From: Lagopus muta
Taxonomy: Eukaryota; Chordata; Aves; Galliformes; Phasianidae
DNA: 64,000 nucleotides
Reading direction: 5' to 3'
Assembly: GCF_023343835.1 (NCBI RefSeq)
Contig: NC_064443.1
Span: forward strand, 9,672,001 to 9,736,000
The notes below the pieces were generated by a model. That model was not told where the DNA came from. It saw nothing but the letters and a program-made list of their open reading frames with translations, and made no database searches. Positions 54,301 through 64,000 of this stretch are shown piece after piece; the stretch's first letter is position 1, and each line of letters begins with the position of its first letter. A program made the position numbers and the translations under genes.

Positions 54301-57300
54301 TTACACACATGGCGAGGGGATGGCGTGGGCACCCTGTGAGAGCACCTGGGGAAAGTGTAAATGATTAAAATCAGTTGTGTGTGTTTGTGGGTAATGACAA
54401 AATAAACATACGCTGTAGAGCCTGAGGATGTGCTAGAATAGTGGGGCTGAAGGAGAGAACAGCACTGCCTGGATTTGTGTGCGTATGTAATGCTAACAAA
54501 CTCAGGAGGCAAAAGCAGGTGTGGAAAGAGAGGATCCCAGCCTGGCAAGTCAGCTGCCAGTGTGGCTGATGATTAATTGCCCTTTTTAAATTGCAATTAT
54601 GTCAGTCATGGAACCCGTGAATATTAATTCCCAATTTGCTGCTTGAAAAATTGAACAATGATGAGATGGATCCATTTTACTGATGTCTCAAAAGTGGGCT
54701 AAGTGCTACAGCTAGAAGTAATGAGAAGGTATGCTGCTATGGCTGTTTGCATTGCTTTGTCTGTCTCACCTCTTTTTCTGTATTTCTGTTCCTTTCTTCA
54801 GAATCCTCTCAGTGCTTGCAGCAGACTTTCTGCACTGATGTTAGGTGGCCAGCTGGCAATGGTGTGAGTTAACACTGTAGGCAATGTTAGTTACCTGGAT
54901 TTGGTAGATGGCTTTCCACTCTTGGTTGCTGCTTCAGGAGTTCCTTACAGACTTAAGAATGAAACAGGGATTTAAAAAAAATGTATCTGTTGATTGCTGC
55001 TCCATCTTTTCCTCTTCCGCTCAGATGTGTGTAGCTTCTCATTCTGTTATACTTAGATCTGAGTTAATTTTCTGGTATCCTTGGAAGGACATTACCAGGC
55101 AAGCATTGCTGCACTGTGACTGCTTTCCCTTCCATAATCTGCACAAAGATGTGAATGATGGAAATACTACTTTTTTCTGTAGCTGCAGAACAGAAAAGCC
55201 CCAACCCCAGCACCCTCTGTCCAGTTCTTGGTGTTTTTTCAGTGTTTTCAAACTACTGTGCCTTTCTTCTAAGGGTTTTCTAAGCCTTCAGTCATAAGTG
55301 ACTTTAAATGCCCATGTATTTCATTGTATGCTTTTCAGGTTCTGACTTTTGATTTGTAAGAAGCAGAATTATCCAGTGGAAATTGTATGAAAATTCAGTC
55401 TTCACTGTTTGTTCTTCTTTCAGTTGTCCATTTTGTGTGACAGGCAAAAGGTGACTGCTTCCTGACTAATTGTCAGAGTGGGGCTATTGACTAGACAGCT
55501 GAAATGGGCATGCAAACGACAGCTTATGACTTGGTATTGGCAGAAAATGAGACTGTAACCAGGTGAATGTTCTGAAATTGGTGTAGCTTTTTCTACCTGA
55601 AGCGATACTCCTTCATTTTGATATCCTTGGTGTTGTGTGTACAAAAGGCCTTGCAGGAGAACCATGCATCCATATTTAGGAATATCATTAGTTTGTTACT
55701 TTGGATCAGTGTTTAGTGCTCAGCTTCATAAACCACTATCATTACAGTTCAGTTTAGCCATTCATCAGTACAGTTACTTCCCTGCTGAATTAAAGGTGCT
55801 GCGTGGTAACCCCTATGGAAGCAAGGGATTGGACTTGAAGGCTATGCGTTCTGTATTCACTGTGCTGGGGAAAGCCTAGGAGACAAATGGCTGCAGCAGG
55901 AAATAGGTTAATTAAGAAAGAAAAAAATCAGGTTTTGCTTAGTGTTGCCCTTTCTTGGAGGAAAGGCACAGGGCAGACAGTTCAGCTGACATCAGTAAAT
56001 ACTCTTCTCCACCAGGTTCAGGGCTTCCTTCTGACTTCTCCCCACTTCTCAGCTCTCTTGTTTTCATTGGACCCTTTCCTTTTGGAAAGCTCTAAGCAGT
56101 CTTGTATTGCTACTATTGCCCTTAGAGATGGAAATGCAGTTCATTTTATAAAACAAGTATGTTGAATGGAGGGCTTTTTAACTACCAATGTAGCTTCTTG
56201 TCACTGTTCCTGTGGGTGTCATTTTTATCCTCCTCATCCTTCCTGCAGTAAGTGTACGTGGCCAGGCAGGTTGCCATCAGAAAGTAAAGGTGTTTCGGAA
56301 CAAACCACGCTCACCATCGCTGTTGCGTCAGTGCTTTTCGGTTGTTAGGGACTGCTGATGGAAACTAAAACTTGAAATGGCTCTGCGTGAAGTAAAGAAA
56401 TGACTGTAACTTGTAAGGTGACTTAAAGGGGCAAGTGGCACTGTGGGAGGCTTGGGAGCAGGAGGGAGGATGTCTGCCTTTGTGTGTAAATGTGTTTTTC
56501 AACGTGCTGTTTTACTCTTTCCCTTTTCCCCAACGCAATATCAATAGACCTTGTCCTTCTTTCTTGGCAATGCCAGTGCTTGTGATTTCAAGGTAAGCCC
56601 TGCTTCCTCTAGGGCTGTGCTCTGTGAGGCTCCTGCCTGTACTGCTCCAGCACTGTGTGGCATGGAGACGTGGGGGCACAGGAGGGCCCTGCTGCCTGCC
56701 CACCTGCCCCCCATCTGTTTTGTCAACAGAAAGAGCTTTGCAGAGCGGAGCAATATTTTGCAATTGAGTTTCTCTTTTGAAGACTCTCTGATGCTAATGT
56801 TGATTTAATAAGGTTCTCTCGTTCTCTCTCCTTGCTTAATTTGAAATGTCTAATTTTGTGCTTCACAGTTCTGAGCACAGAATTAGTGAAGGAAGAAGAG
56901 CTGGAGGCAGGGGGAGCAGAGTGCCACGCCAGGAGTTGCCAGAGGAGATTGATTCAATAGAATGAGAAGGTGCAAAAGGTTATATGGCCACAGCTCAGCA
57001 ACGTGTTGGTGGTACTAATGAGAAGGAAAGCTTGGGCCTTTTAGGATGTTGTAAGGCCCCCGTAGGTGTATAACCAACACTAAATGGAAAATGGAGTGCA
57101 GGAGCATTGGTTCTTTGAGTGGGTTTTTCCTCTTGATTTTTTTACATATGTGGTGTGTGTGTGTACATGTATAACATGACAGGAAAGTTATTACTATGAG
57201 ATGAATATGCTTTTAAAGGTTTTTATTCTAAAGGTTGTTTTGCTAAGTGTGGCGTTTACTTTTGGAAATACTGAGAGGTTATGACAGACAGTGAATTTGA

Positions 57301-57884
57301 TCTTGCTGATTTATTTTGTCTATACCTGGATGCTTTAGTTTTATGTGAGCAGAAGAAGTTATTGACATCCCTGAAGTTATTGTCATCTTAAGTTCCTATG
57401 TTACTCTAGAGATAAATGTAAATTCTTCAATACCACAATGCAAAAAGATTAGCTAAAATATCGTACAAACCACAGTATTAAGACAAGCTTCTTCCTTTTG
57501 CTTCCTGTGTTGTTAGTTTACCTCTTCTGTGCATCTTAGGAGATCTATGCAGCAGAGTTGACTTCTGATTTGCTTCTTGCTTGATTTGGATGACCAGTCT
57601 TCTTACAACTGGGTGGGCAGTGTAAATGAGTACAAGTTGTGTTCAGCTCAGTTTTATGAAAAGCTGCCAGCATGTTTCATTGAAAACCTCATTAAATCAC
57701 AATTAAATCTACAGGAAGAAGTAGACCATCACAGTGAACACTTGATTGATGGGGTTTATAGCTTTCAGTGCTTGCAAGGGGAATAAGCTTCTTTCTGCTG
57801 GGGTTCATGGAAGGCTGTGGCAAAGACTCACCACAGAATTACCAATAGTCTGAACAGAGCACTGGAAGCTGCCCTTGGACCTTA

Positions 57885-58218
57885 TCTGCTCTCTTCAAAC
57901 GCCTCAAAGGTGCTTGCAGTGAGCAGGTTTGGTCTCCTCTCACTGGTGACAGGATGAGGGGAAATGGCCTTAAGTTGCACCAGGGTAAGTTGAGGTTGGA
58001 TATCAGGAAACACTTCTTTACAGAAAGGGTTGTTAAGCACTGGAATAGGCTCCCCAGGGAGGCTGCTGAGTCATAACCCCTGAATGTGTTTAAAAACCAT
58101 TTAGATGTGGTGCTCAGGGATGTGATTTAGCGGAGGGTTGTTAGGGTGGTATGGTCAGGGTGCGGTTGGACTTGATGATCTTTAAGATCTCTTCCAACCT
58201 GAGCAATTCTATGATCTC
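57885..58218 (+). mobile_element. CR1 LINE 3' fragment
   Basis: Contains GAGCAGGTTTGGTCTCCTCT, GGGGAAATGGCCTTAAGTTG, GCTCCCCAGGGAGGCTGCTG and ends CTTCCAACCTGAGCAATTCT then ATGATC. Plus orientation, no coding capacity left. Confidence 0.92.
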
Positions 58219-58329
58219 TGCCTCGGTTTCTTCTATCCCATGGCCTTGGTTAGATATGTTTCCTTTTCTTGTCCTAAACTCCTGTAGAATGTAGTTCTCA
58301 CCCCTTTTCCTTCACACGCTGTTTTTTAG

Positions 58330-58590
58330 GGATAGAGGTAATATGGCTTCAAGTTGTGCCAGGGGACTTTCACGCAGGATATTAGGAACAATTTCTTCTC
58401 AGAAAGAGCAGTGATGCACTGGCACAGACTGCCTGGGGAGAGCTGGAGTCGCCGTCCCTGGAGGTGTTCAAGAACCATGGGGATGTGGCACTGAGGGATG
58501 TGGTTATGGGCATGGTGGGGATGGGTTGATGGCTGGACTTGATGATCTTAGAGGTCTTTTCCAACTTGAATGATTCTCTGATTCTTAGGA
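58330..58590 (+). mobile_element. Second CR1 LINE 3' fragment, adjacent to the previous one
   Basis: Starts within ATGGCTTCAAGTTGTGCCAG, continues GCACTGGCACAGACTGCCTG and GGCTGGACTTGATGATCTTA, and ends in GATTCTCTGATTCTT. It is a separate insertion in the same orientation, about 110 bases after the first copy. Confidence 0.92.
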
Positions 58591-60348
58591 ACTGAACTGA
58601 TGTCATTGCTTCTGGACTGTACAGAGTCATTTCAGGCATTTGGCTGCAGAGCGCACTTGTTCAAGGAATCCTGCACATGAAATACAGTTGCAGTGCCAAC
58701 CGTTGGTACAGATTCTAAAAAAGCCAGAACCTACCTTTCAAGATTTCTTTTTCCATTCCTTTCAGGGCCCTTAGTGATGAGCCTTCAGGAATATTTGTCA
58801 AATCACTTAGCAGTCTGGTTATTTCTAGTCTACTGCACTGGTCATCTTATTTGATCAATAAATCAATCAACAGGTTCTAAAAATTACTTTCATTGACTTT
58901 AGAGGTGTAGTGTACAAAAGGAGCTCACAAAGTAAATGACTGTGTGCTCTAACTCTAATTAGAGGGCAAACAGTGTGGAGATATGTTTGTAAATAGTATC
59001 TAGCACAATAAATAGAGCAATCTGTCTTTAGGATTCTGCGATGCTGTGAGCTAGATTGACTCTTTCAATTTGCAAACTCATGAAGCATGGATCTTGGCTC
59101 TGTCAGGTCATCTAACTGCTATATTTAGAGCACACAGTGTTTTAAAGCTACATTTCAGGCTTCTTGCATTTGATCAGAAGTCCTAGGAATAAACACTTTG
59201 GTTCCATGTGGTTGCATGTGGCATCCTGTTAAAGCTTCAGGAGCTCCAATGAGAAGGAAGCATTAAAATTGTTTTAAATAAAACTGCTAACTCTTCCTGC
59301 TGCACTCAGTCTATCCTCTCCTCCTTGCCATAGCAGTAACACCTGGCTTGCAGAGACTGACAGTTGGTCCTTTGTAGAAAGCCTCATCCCTGATTTTTCC
59401 AAGCCTCCTGCCTTGAGTAAGAGCATGCAGCAGAGAATGGTCATTGAATCAGCACTGAATCCTTGTAGTTCTTACCAACGTTTAGCACTTGCACAACGTG
59501 GAAAACTGCCATTTGCGAACTGTCCTCTCAAATGGAAATCAAAACTCTGCTGGCAGTGAAGTAGATTAGCAAGTTGCTGTTGATTTAAATGTGCCCTGGA
59601 GGTTGCAATATAAAAATAAGGAGTATAGTTTTACAATAGCCTGAAATCCTTGTTGCTGTACTTGTTTTTTTTTCTTTTTTGCGGGTGATTTCATTATGAA
59701 ATACCTGGATTACAGTAGAACATGCAACCTTGCAGCATTTTCTCTGATTTCAGCCTTGTGGGAGCCGAGAGAATGTGTACCTGAGTACCAGCAGGTTCAC
59801 TTCTCAAAGCGTGCAGTGTGATGTGCAAGTGCTCTGGAAACAAGAACCAGTCTCTAGTGGACATCTTGTCTATAGCTCAAAACCACAGCTTAATTGGCAG
59901 CCTTTTCATAACACTGACTTTGGCATAGGATGCAGGGAATGCTGCAGGCCAAGTCTGAGGTACATTTTCAGAACTGCTTATAGGGGAACGTAGTGCTTAC
60001 TGCTTCTCTCTCTGGTAATCATGGAAATGAGGGAGACTGTGGTCAGGTCCTTCACTTCTCATTTCTTTTTCTTTCCAGCAGTCTATTAGTATCTTTCTTA
60101 ATTTTTTCTGCTTTCCTGCTTTAATATTACTTTGCTTGTGAGCATAACTGAATACATGTACTAGTGTGACACTTATTTTGAGTTCTCTTTAATATGTTTG
60201 TTGTGGCCTTTTCTGCATGGCTTCAGAATCCCCTTGATTTATTCTGAATCTTTATTGTTCTGTCTTTCCCACGTACGTTTTGGCAAACCCAGAGGTTGGA
60301 TTTTACCCTGGAAAGATACTGACCCTGTAATGCTGCATGAAGTGTGCA

Positions 60349-60363
60349 GTGTGTGTGTGTGTG
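60349..60363 (+). repeat. (GT)n microsatellite
   Basis: Seven and a half GT units, uninterrupted. A shorter GT run lies near 57150-57164. Confidence 0.9.
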
Positions 60364-62259
60364 CAGGATGAAAGAGCAGCAAGATGCAAATTCACAGGAC
60401 TCATAGTGGGTAAAGATATGATGTCTGAAAGTCTGAGTCTCCACCTGCAGAAGGATTTGTAGGGACAAATGGGGTGCATCATCTTGACTGAAGGCTTTCA
60501 AGAATTTTCTCACTCAAGCACGTAATTAAGACAGCCTTTGCCTGTACTAAAAAGCAGCCTCGAAGTCACCTCTTTTAAACTGTGGTATATTTGACATATT
60601 TTTTTAAAATATAAAGAAATTAGTTTTCTGATCTTGTAGAAGGAACTTTGGGTTCACAGTACTATATTAAAACTATATTCAGTGGTTGATGGCTATAAAT
60701 AATAAATATAAAATGTATTGTTCAAACACAGGTAAAAATTGTGCTAGTGTTTGTAAAAGTGTGGATTGGGAATTCCTCCTCAGCTCACATGTTCATCATT
60801 TTTGCTGCTTGGAAGCACATGGGTTCATTGTGCAGACTGTCCTGATTCCTTACAGGACAGTGGTTGTGTTTGAAGTATGTAGTATGTTTGACTGAAGAAC
60901 TAATGTGTTTGATATTTAAGAACCTGGCAAGAGAAAGCTATTTACCCAAATGCATGATAAGAAATGAGATTGGAACGCAAGCATGTGTAACTGTTATTTT
61001 CCTCTGCCTGTACCATCCCTAGAAAGCCATATGCCTACCCCTAGGCTGGCTTGATGGGAGTCTGTATTAATGATCATGAGCTAGAAATAATCCAGGAGGA
61101 GTTGAGTGGCCCTTGCTCCTAGCTCTTTGAGAAAATACCTCGTGGACTCAGTAGGATCTGAAATATGTTCTGGGATAGGAAGTCATAATTAATTATAGAA
61201 TTTCCCAATGCACTCTCTTGGGAGTTCTTTTTCTTTTGGCTGAATTAGTGCAAGTCTTGTGGAGTCTTACATCTAACAGTCTGAGTGGAGATTTAAGCAA
61301 GGAGATGAAGATTTAGAGGGAGCTGTTGACTCACCTGCTATCAGCAATAAGCATCTTGGGTGTACAGCTAGAGAGCAAACACTGTAAGATTCCTATAGAC
61401 ATTGGGTGCTTGTCTGTTGGCAGCCTGCAAAATGGAAACTGTGTGTACGTGTATAAAAGTGGTGATGGGAAAAGAGAACGTGGCAATAGGCTGGAGCATT
61501 AAAGCAAGCCATGAAAGCAGATGGTTTACTTTAGATTTTATAAAATAGGCTTCCTTTATTTTGTTGTAAATGAAAACTATCAACTGTCAGTAATGCAAAC
61601 CTATCTTCTGCAGTGCCGTATCTATTAGAATTGCAGTTGTCCCTGTATTGTAAAAGGGCAGAGGGTTTTTCTGATGATTCCCTTCTTCATATTTGTAGAA
61701 TCATGTGTGCTCTGTATACTTTAGTTGAGCAGTTTTGTCACAGCCTTGTCTCAAAATGGCTTGCTGTTCAGTTGTCTCTTTGTGCTTACTTTCCTGTATC
61801 AGTTGGTTACATTCCTGACTTTCATTACATTTAATATTGATAGTACTTCGATTTTCCACTGAACTAGAAGTGTTCAAGGGTCTGGAGTGGGTACTGAATA
61901 TTTATTCTTGAAATTCTTTAGCTCCTACCATAATGGTAAAGCTTGGAGTTGGATTATTGCCTTATGGAGAAATGACTCTTTGCTTATTCAGTGATGATGT
62001 CTGGTCATCAAGATGTTAGAATATGTGCTGCAAAGCTCTTTATATATCGATATGAATGCAAAAGTTGTTGCCAACAGCTGTCTTAGGTTTTGGGCACCTG
62101 CTGCCTCTCATTTCTTACATATCCCACTCTATCTTTGCCTCCTGAAGTTGGCAGTGCCCATAAAATTATTCCGTGTTCAGATCTTAAGCAGATCACTACC
62201 AATCTGGTAGTCTGAATTCCTGAGTCACTGGTCATGCTGTAGTCAGATTAATTATAGAG

Positions 62260-63620
62260 CAGCATCACTGTCCATGGCAAGGTGATGGACATCCAGGTTC
62301 AGACTGATTTCGCTCAGGTTCCAAAGGTGTTGCCTGTCCTCAGGCCACTTCATCATGCACATCCCTTTGTCCAGCGTTACCCACTGCAGAACCATATTCT
62401 GATTGCTAAGCACTATTTTCATGTTTGTTCAGAGTATGACGGGCACAAGAGAAGTGTAGGTGGTGCTGTGTATGAGTCGGGTAAGAGAATTGTCCATAAG
62501 TATGAAATGCTATTTTGACACAGTATTCATGACTTCATTGATAGGTGGGAAAACATCCCCTGCTTGCAGAACCAGTGTTCAAATGTGAAGTTTTCAGACG
62601 TATGGATGCATTGCTGCCGTTCTTCCCATATCCAACCACAGTCCACTTTAAGCAGACCGTGTCACATTTTTTCCTCTATAAATACCTTGGATGGGGGTTG
62701 TTGATTTGGCCCCAGGTCCCATTTCAATAATAACCATTTGCTTCTGCTGCAGTCAAAGGGAATGTCTTGGTTTGATTTTGACCCCAATAGTGAAGTTCAA
62801 TATTTGTTCAGCTGTCCATTGGGTTATCCAAGTAACCCACCTGCTGTAGCAGAAGAGTACCAGCAGTATTGACTGAGGGTGCTAAGTGATGGCTTGTGTC
62901 CCAGGGCAGGGATTATAATGCTCACACCCCCAACTGGGAGCTGGAAGTGGAATTTGTTTGGTTAGGAAGCAAGGAAGCCAGATGTTACTAATTCCTTACA
63001 CAGTGAACTTAAACTTTGAAAATACTGTTGGTCGCACTGCATCTCCTATTATCAGCGATGATAAATGCAAGTCTACTAAAAATTTTGGCTCAGACTTAAG
63101 TAGTAGTACAATTTAAACCAGTGGCTTGGGTTTTCATTTTTGTGTTTTATATTTCATTTAGTCTGTGCTTCACTCCAAGCACAATTATTTTTTCAGCTCA
63201 GGAATATTTCCTATTGCATCAAAACCTGTTTTAAGTTTCCTCTTCCCTTTCATTGCACTACATCCATCTGTTCCTGTTGTAATAATTTTTCTTCCTCCTC
63301 GAAGGTGACAAAATTAAAGCCTGTGGCAGTACTGGCAGAACAAATGCCCTGAGGTTAGCAGCAGTGTAGTTCTACTGTTGTGCATTAGAGTCAATAGGCA
63401 TGCAACAGGAATCGCATCTTAGCGAGGAGTTTCTTCTTCTTGTTCTCTTCTTAGCAACTGTTCAGTGTCACTGAGTCAGTGCCCTGTGGTTATTTTGTCA
63501 TGGAAGTATTTGTCCACCAGGAATGGGTCATTCAGTGGCTTAGGTGTCCCAAGGATGACATCCGCATCCAGTAATGGTATGCTGGTATGTGTGCCCTACC
63601 TGCCGAAATAATCATGCCAT
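62260..63620 (-). pseudogene. Decayed coding-like tract, possible endogenous retrovirus remnant
   Basis: On the minus strand several long, only lightly interrupted frames follow one another. About 63590-63470 reads a clean stretch including DADVILGTPKPLND. About 62800-62290 reads a frame with NQTK and NGTW sequons and paired cysteines, suggestive of a secreted or envelope-type protein. Stops and frame changes break the whole. I could not match it to a named family, and no LTR or pol was recognised beside it. The retroviral origin is a guess from composition only. Confidence 0.3.
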
Positions 63621-64000
63621 AAAGAGTCCTGTTTTTTTTCTGTCCATCTGCTGAGGATGGACAGCCTTGCTATTGCGAAGGTGTTGCTAAAACACTAAGC
63701 ACATCTGTCCAGATGTAAAAATCAGTGGGAAGAGAAATGTTATTCAGATCAGGCGTTTGTCAAGATGGGTCAGTGATTGCTGGTCAACACCTGTTGTGTT
63801 TGTGTGTCAGTTTGTTTGGCCAAGGACTTGATGTCAGTACATCAAACCTGTCTGCAGGAAGGTGTGGGCTTCCCCTGGCTGAACTGGAGATGTTTTGTCC
63901 CACCCCTCCCAGCTGTTGTGAATGATGAGGATAGGCAATGCACACAGTGGGTGGCACCTCACCCCTCGCTTACCTGATGTAGCTGCTCTGTGCCTTTAGA

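Larger units (their letters stand above)
38287..64000 (+). other. CHCHD6: Large CHCHD6 intron 4 (continues beyond the window)
   Basis: No open frame in these 25.7 kb resembles the remaining CHCHD6 coding sequence or any other host gene, so this is read as one intron. It holds CR1 fragments at about 39.2, 45.7, 51.1, 57.9 and 58.3 kb and homopolymers (T22 at 44072-44093; G15 at 44319-44333). It also has a (GT)7 run at 60349-60363, A/T-rich blocks that may be conserved elements, and a decayed coding-like tract at the right end. An unannotated exon shorter than about 60 bases could be missed. Confidence 0.75.

Noticed and set aside
61368-61834. Open frames of about 70 codons around 61.4-61.8 kb
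   Set aside because: Short, no similarity, typical of A/T-rich intron.
38287-64000. Further CHCHD6 exons, tRNA genes, microRNA or snoRNA genes, CRISPR arrays
   Set aside because: No frame resembled the CHCHD6 C-terminal region and no tRNA-like box pair, snoRNA box arrangement or regular spacer array was evident by eye.

Overview
This is vertebrate, almost certainly bird, nuclear DNA. Several fragments are typical avian CR1 LINE 3' ends, genes have long introns with GT-AG junctions, and the proteins read clearly as MCM2, TPRA1 and CHCHD6. A galliform such as chicken (probably the chromosome carrying MCM2-TPRA1, which I recall as chicken chr 12) fits best, but species cannot be proven from the sequence alone.

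Layout. (1) 394-10979, minus strand: a complete MCM2 gene. I could trace 16 coding exons with matching phases, giving 888 residues, with a CpG-rich promoter carrying E2F-type sites and an E-box just upstream of the ATG. (2) 11.05-13.27 kb: intergenic DNA holding a decayed endogenous retrovirus pol (reverse transcriptase) fragment. (3) 13360-16404, minus strand: a complete, intact PHF7/G2E3-like zinc-finger gene of 9 coding exons and 539 residues. It has an extended PHD, a RING and a further PHD-like finger, followed by a long Arg/Ser-rich tail built from a 99/198-bp tandem repeat. (4) 16.9-17.7 kb: a reverse-oriented CR1 copy, then a short mariner-like terminus. (5) 18.9-19.5 kb: a CpG island, probably the TPRA1 promoter and perhaps shared with the PHF7-like gene. 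(6) 23229-32304, plus strand: TPRA1, 10 coding exons and 380 residues, seven membrane segments, with a 3' UTR reaching about 34.76 kb. (7) 35460 onward, plus strand: the first four coding exons of CHCHD6 (MIC25), 145 residues, starting in a second CpG island. The rest of the window, 38287-64000, looks like part of one very large CHCHD6 intron. It has CR1 remnants, several A/T-rich blocks that look like conserved non-coding elements, and a decayed coding-like tract of possible retroviral origin at the right edge.

The genes do not form a pathway. MCM2 acts in the replicative helicase, TPRA1 is an orphan seven-pass membrane protein, and CHCHD6 belongs to the mitochondrial MICOS complex. The most unusual locus is the RS-tailed PHF7-like gene sitting between MCM2 and TPRA1, which I recall as immediate head-to-head neighbours in human.
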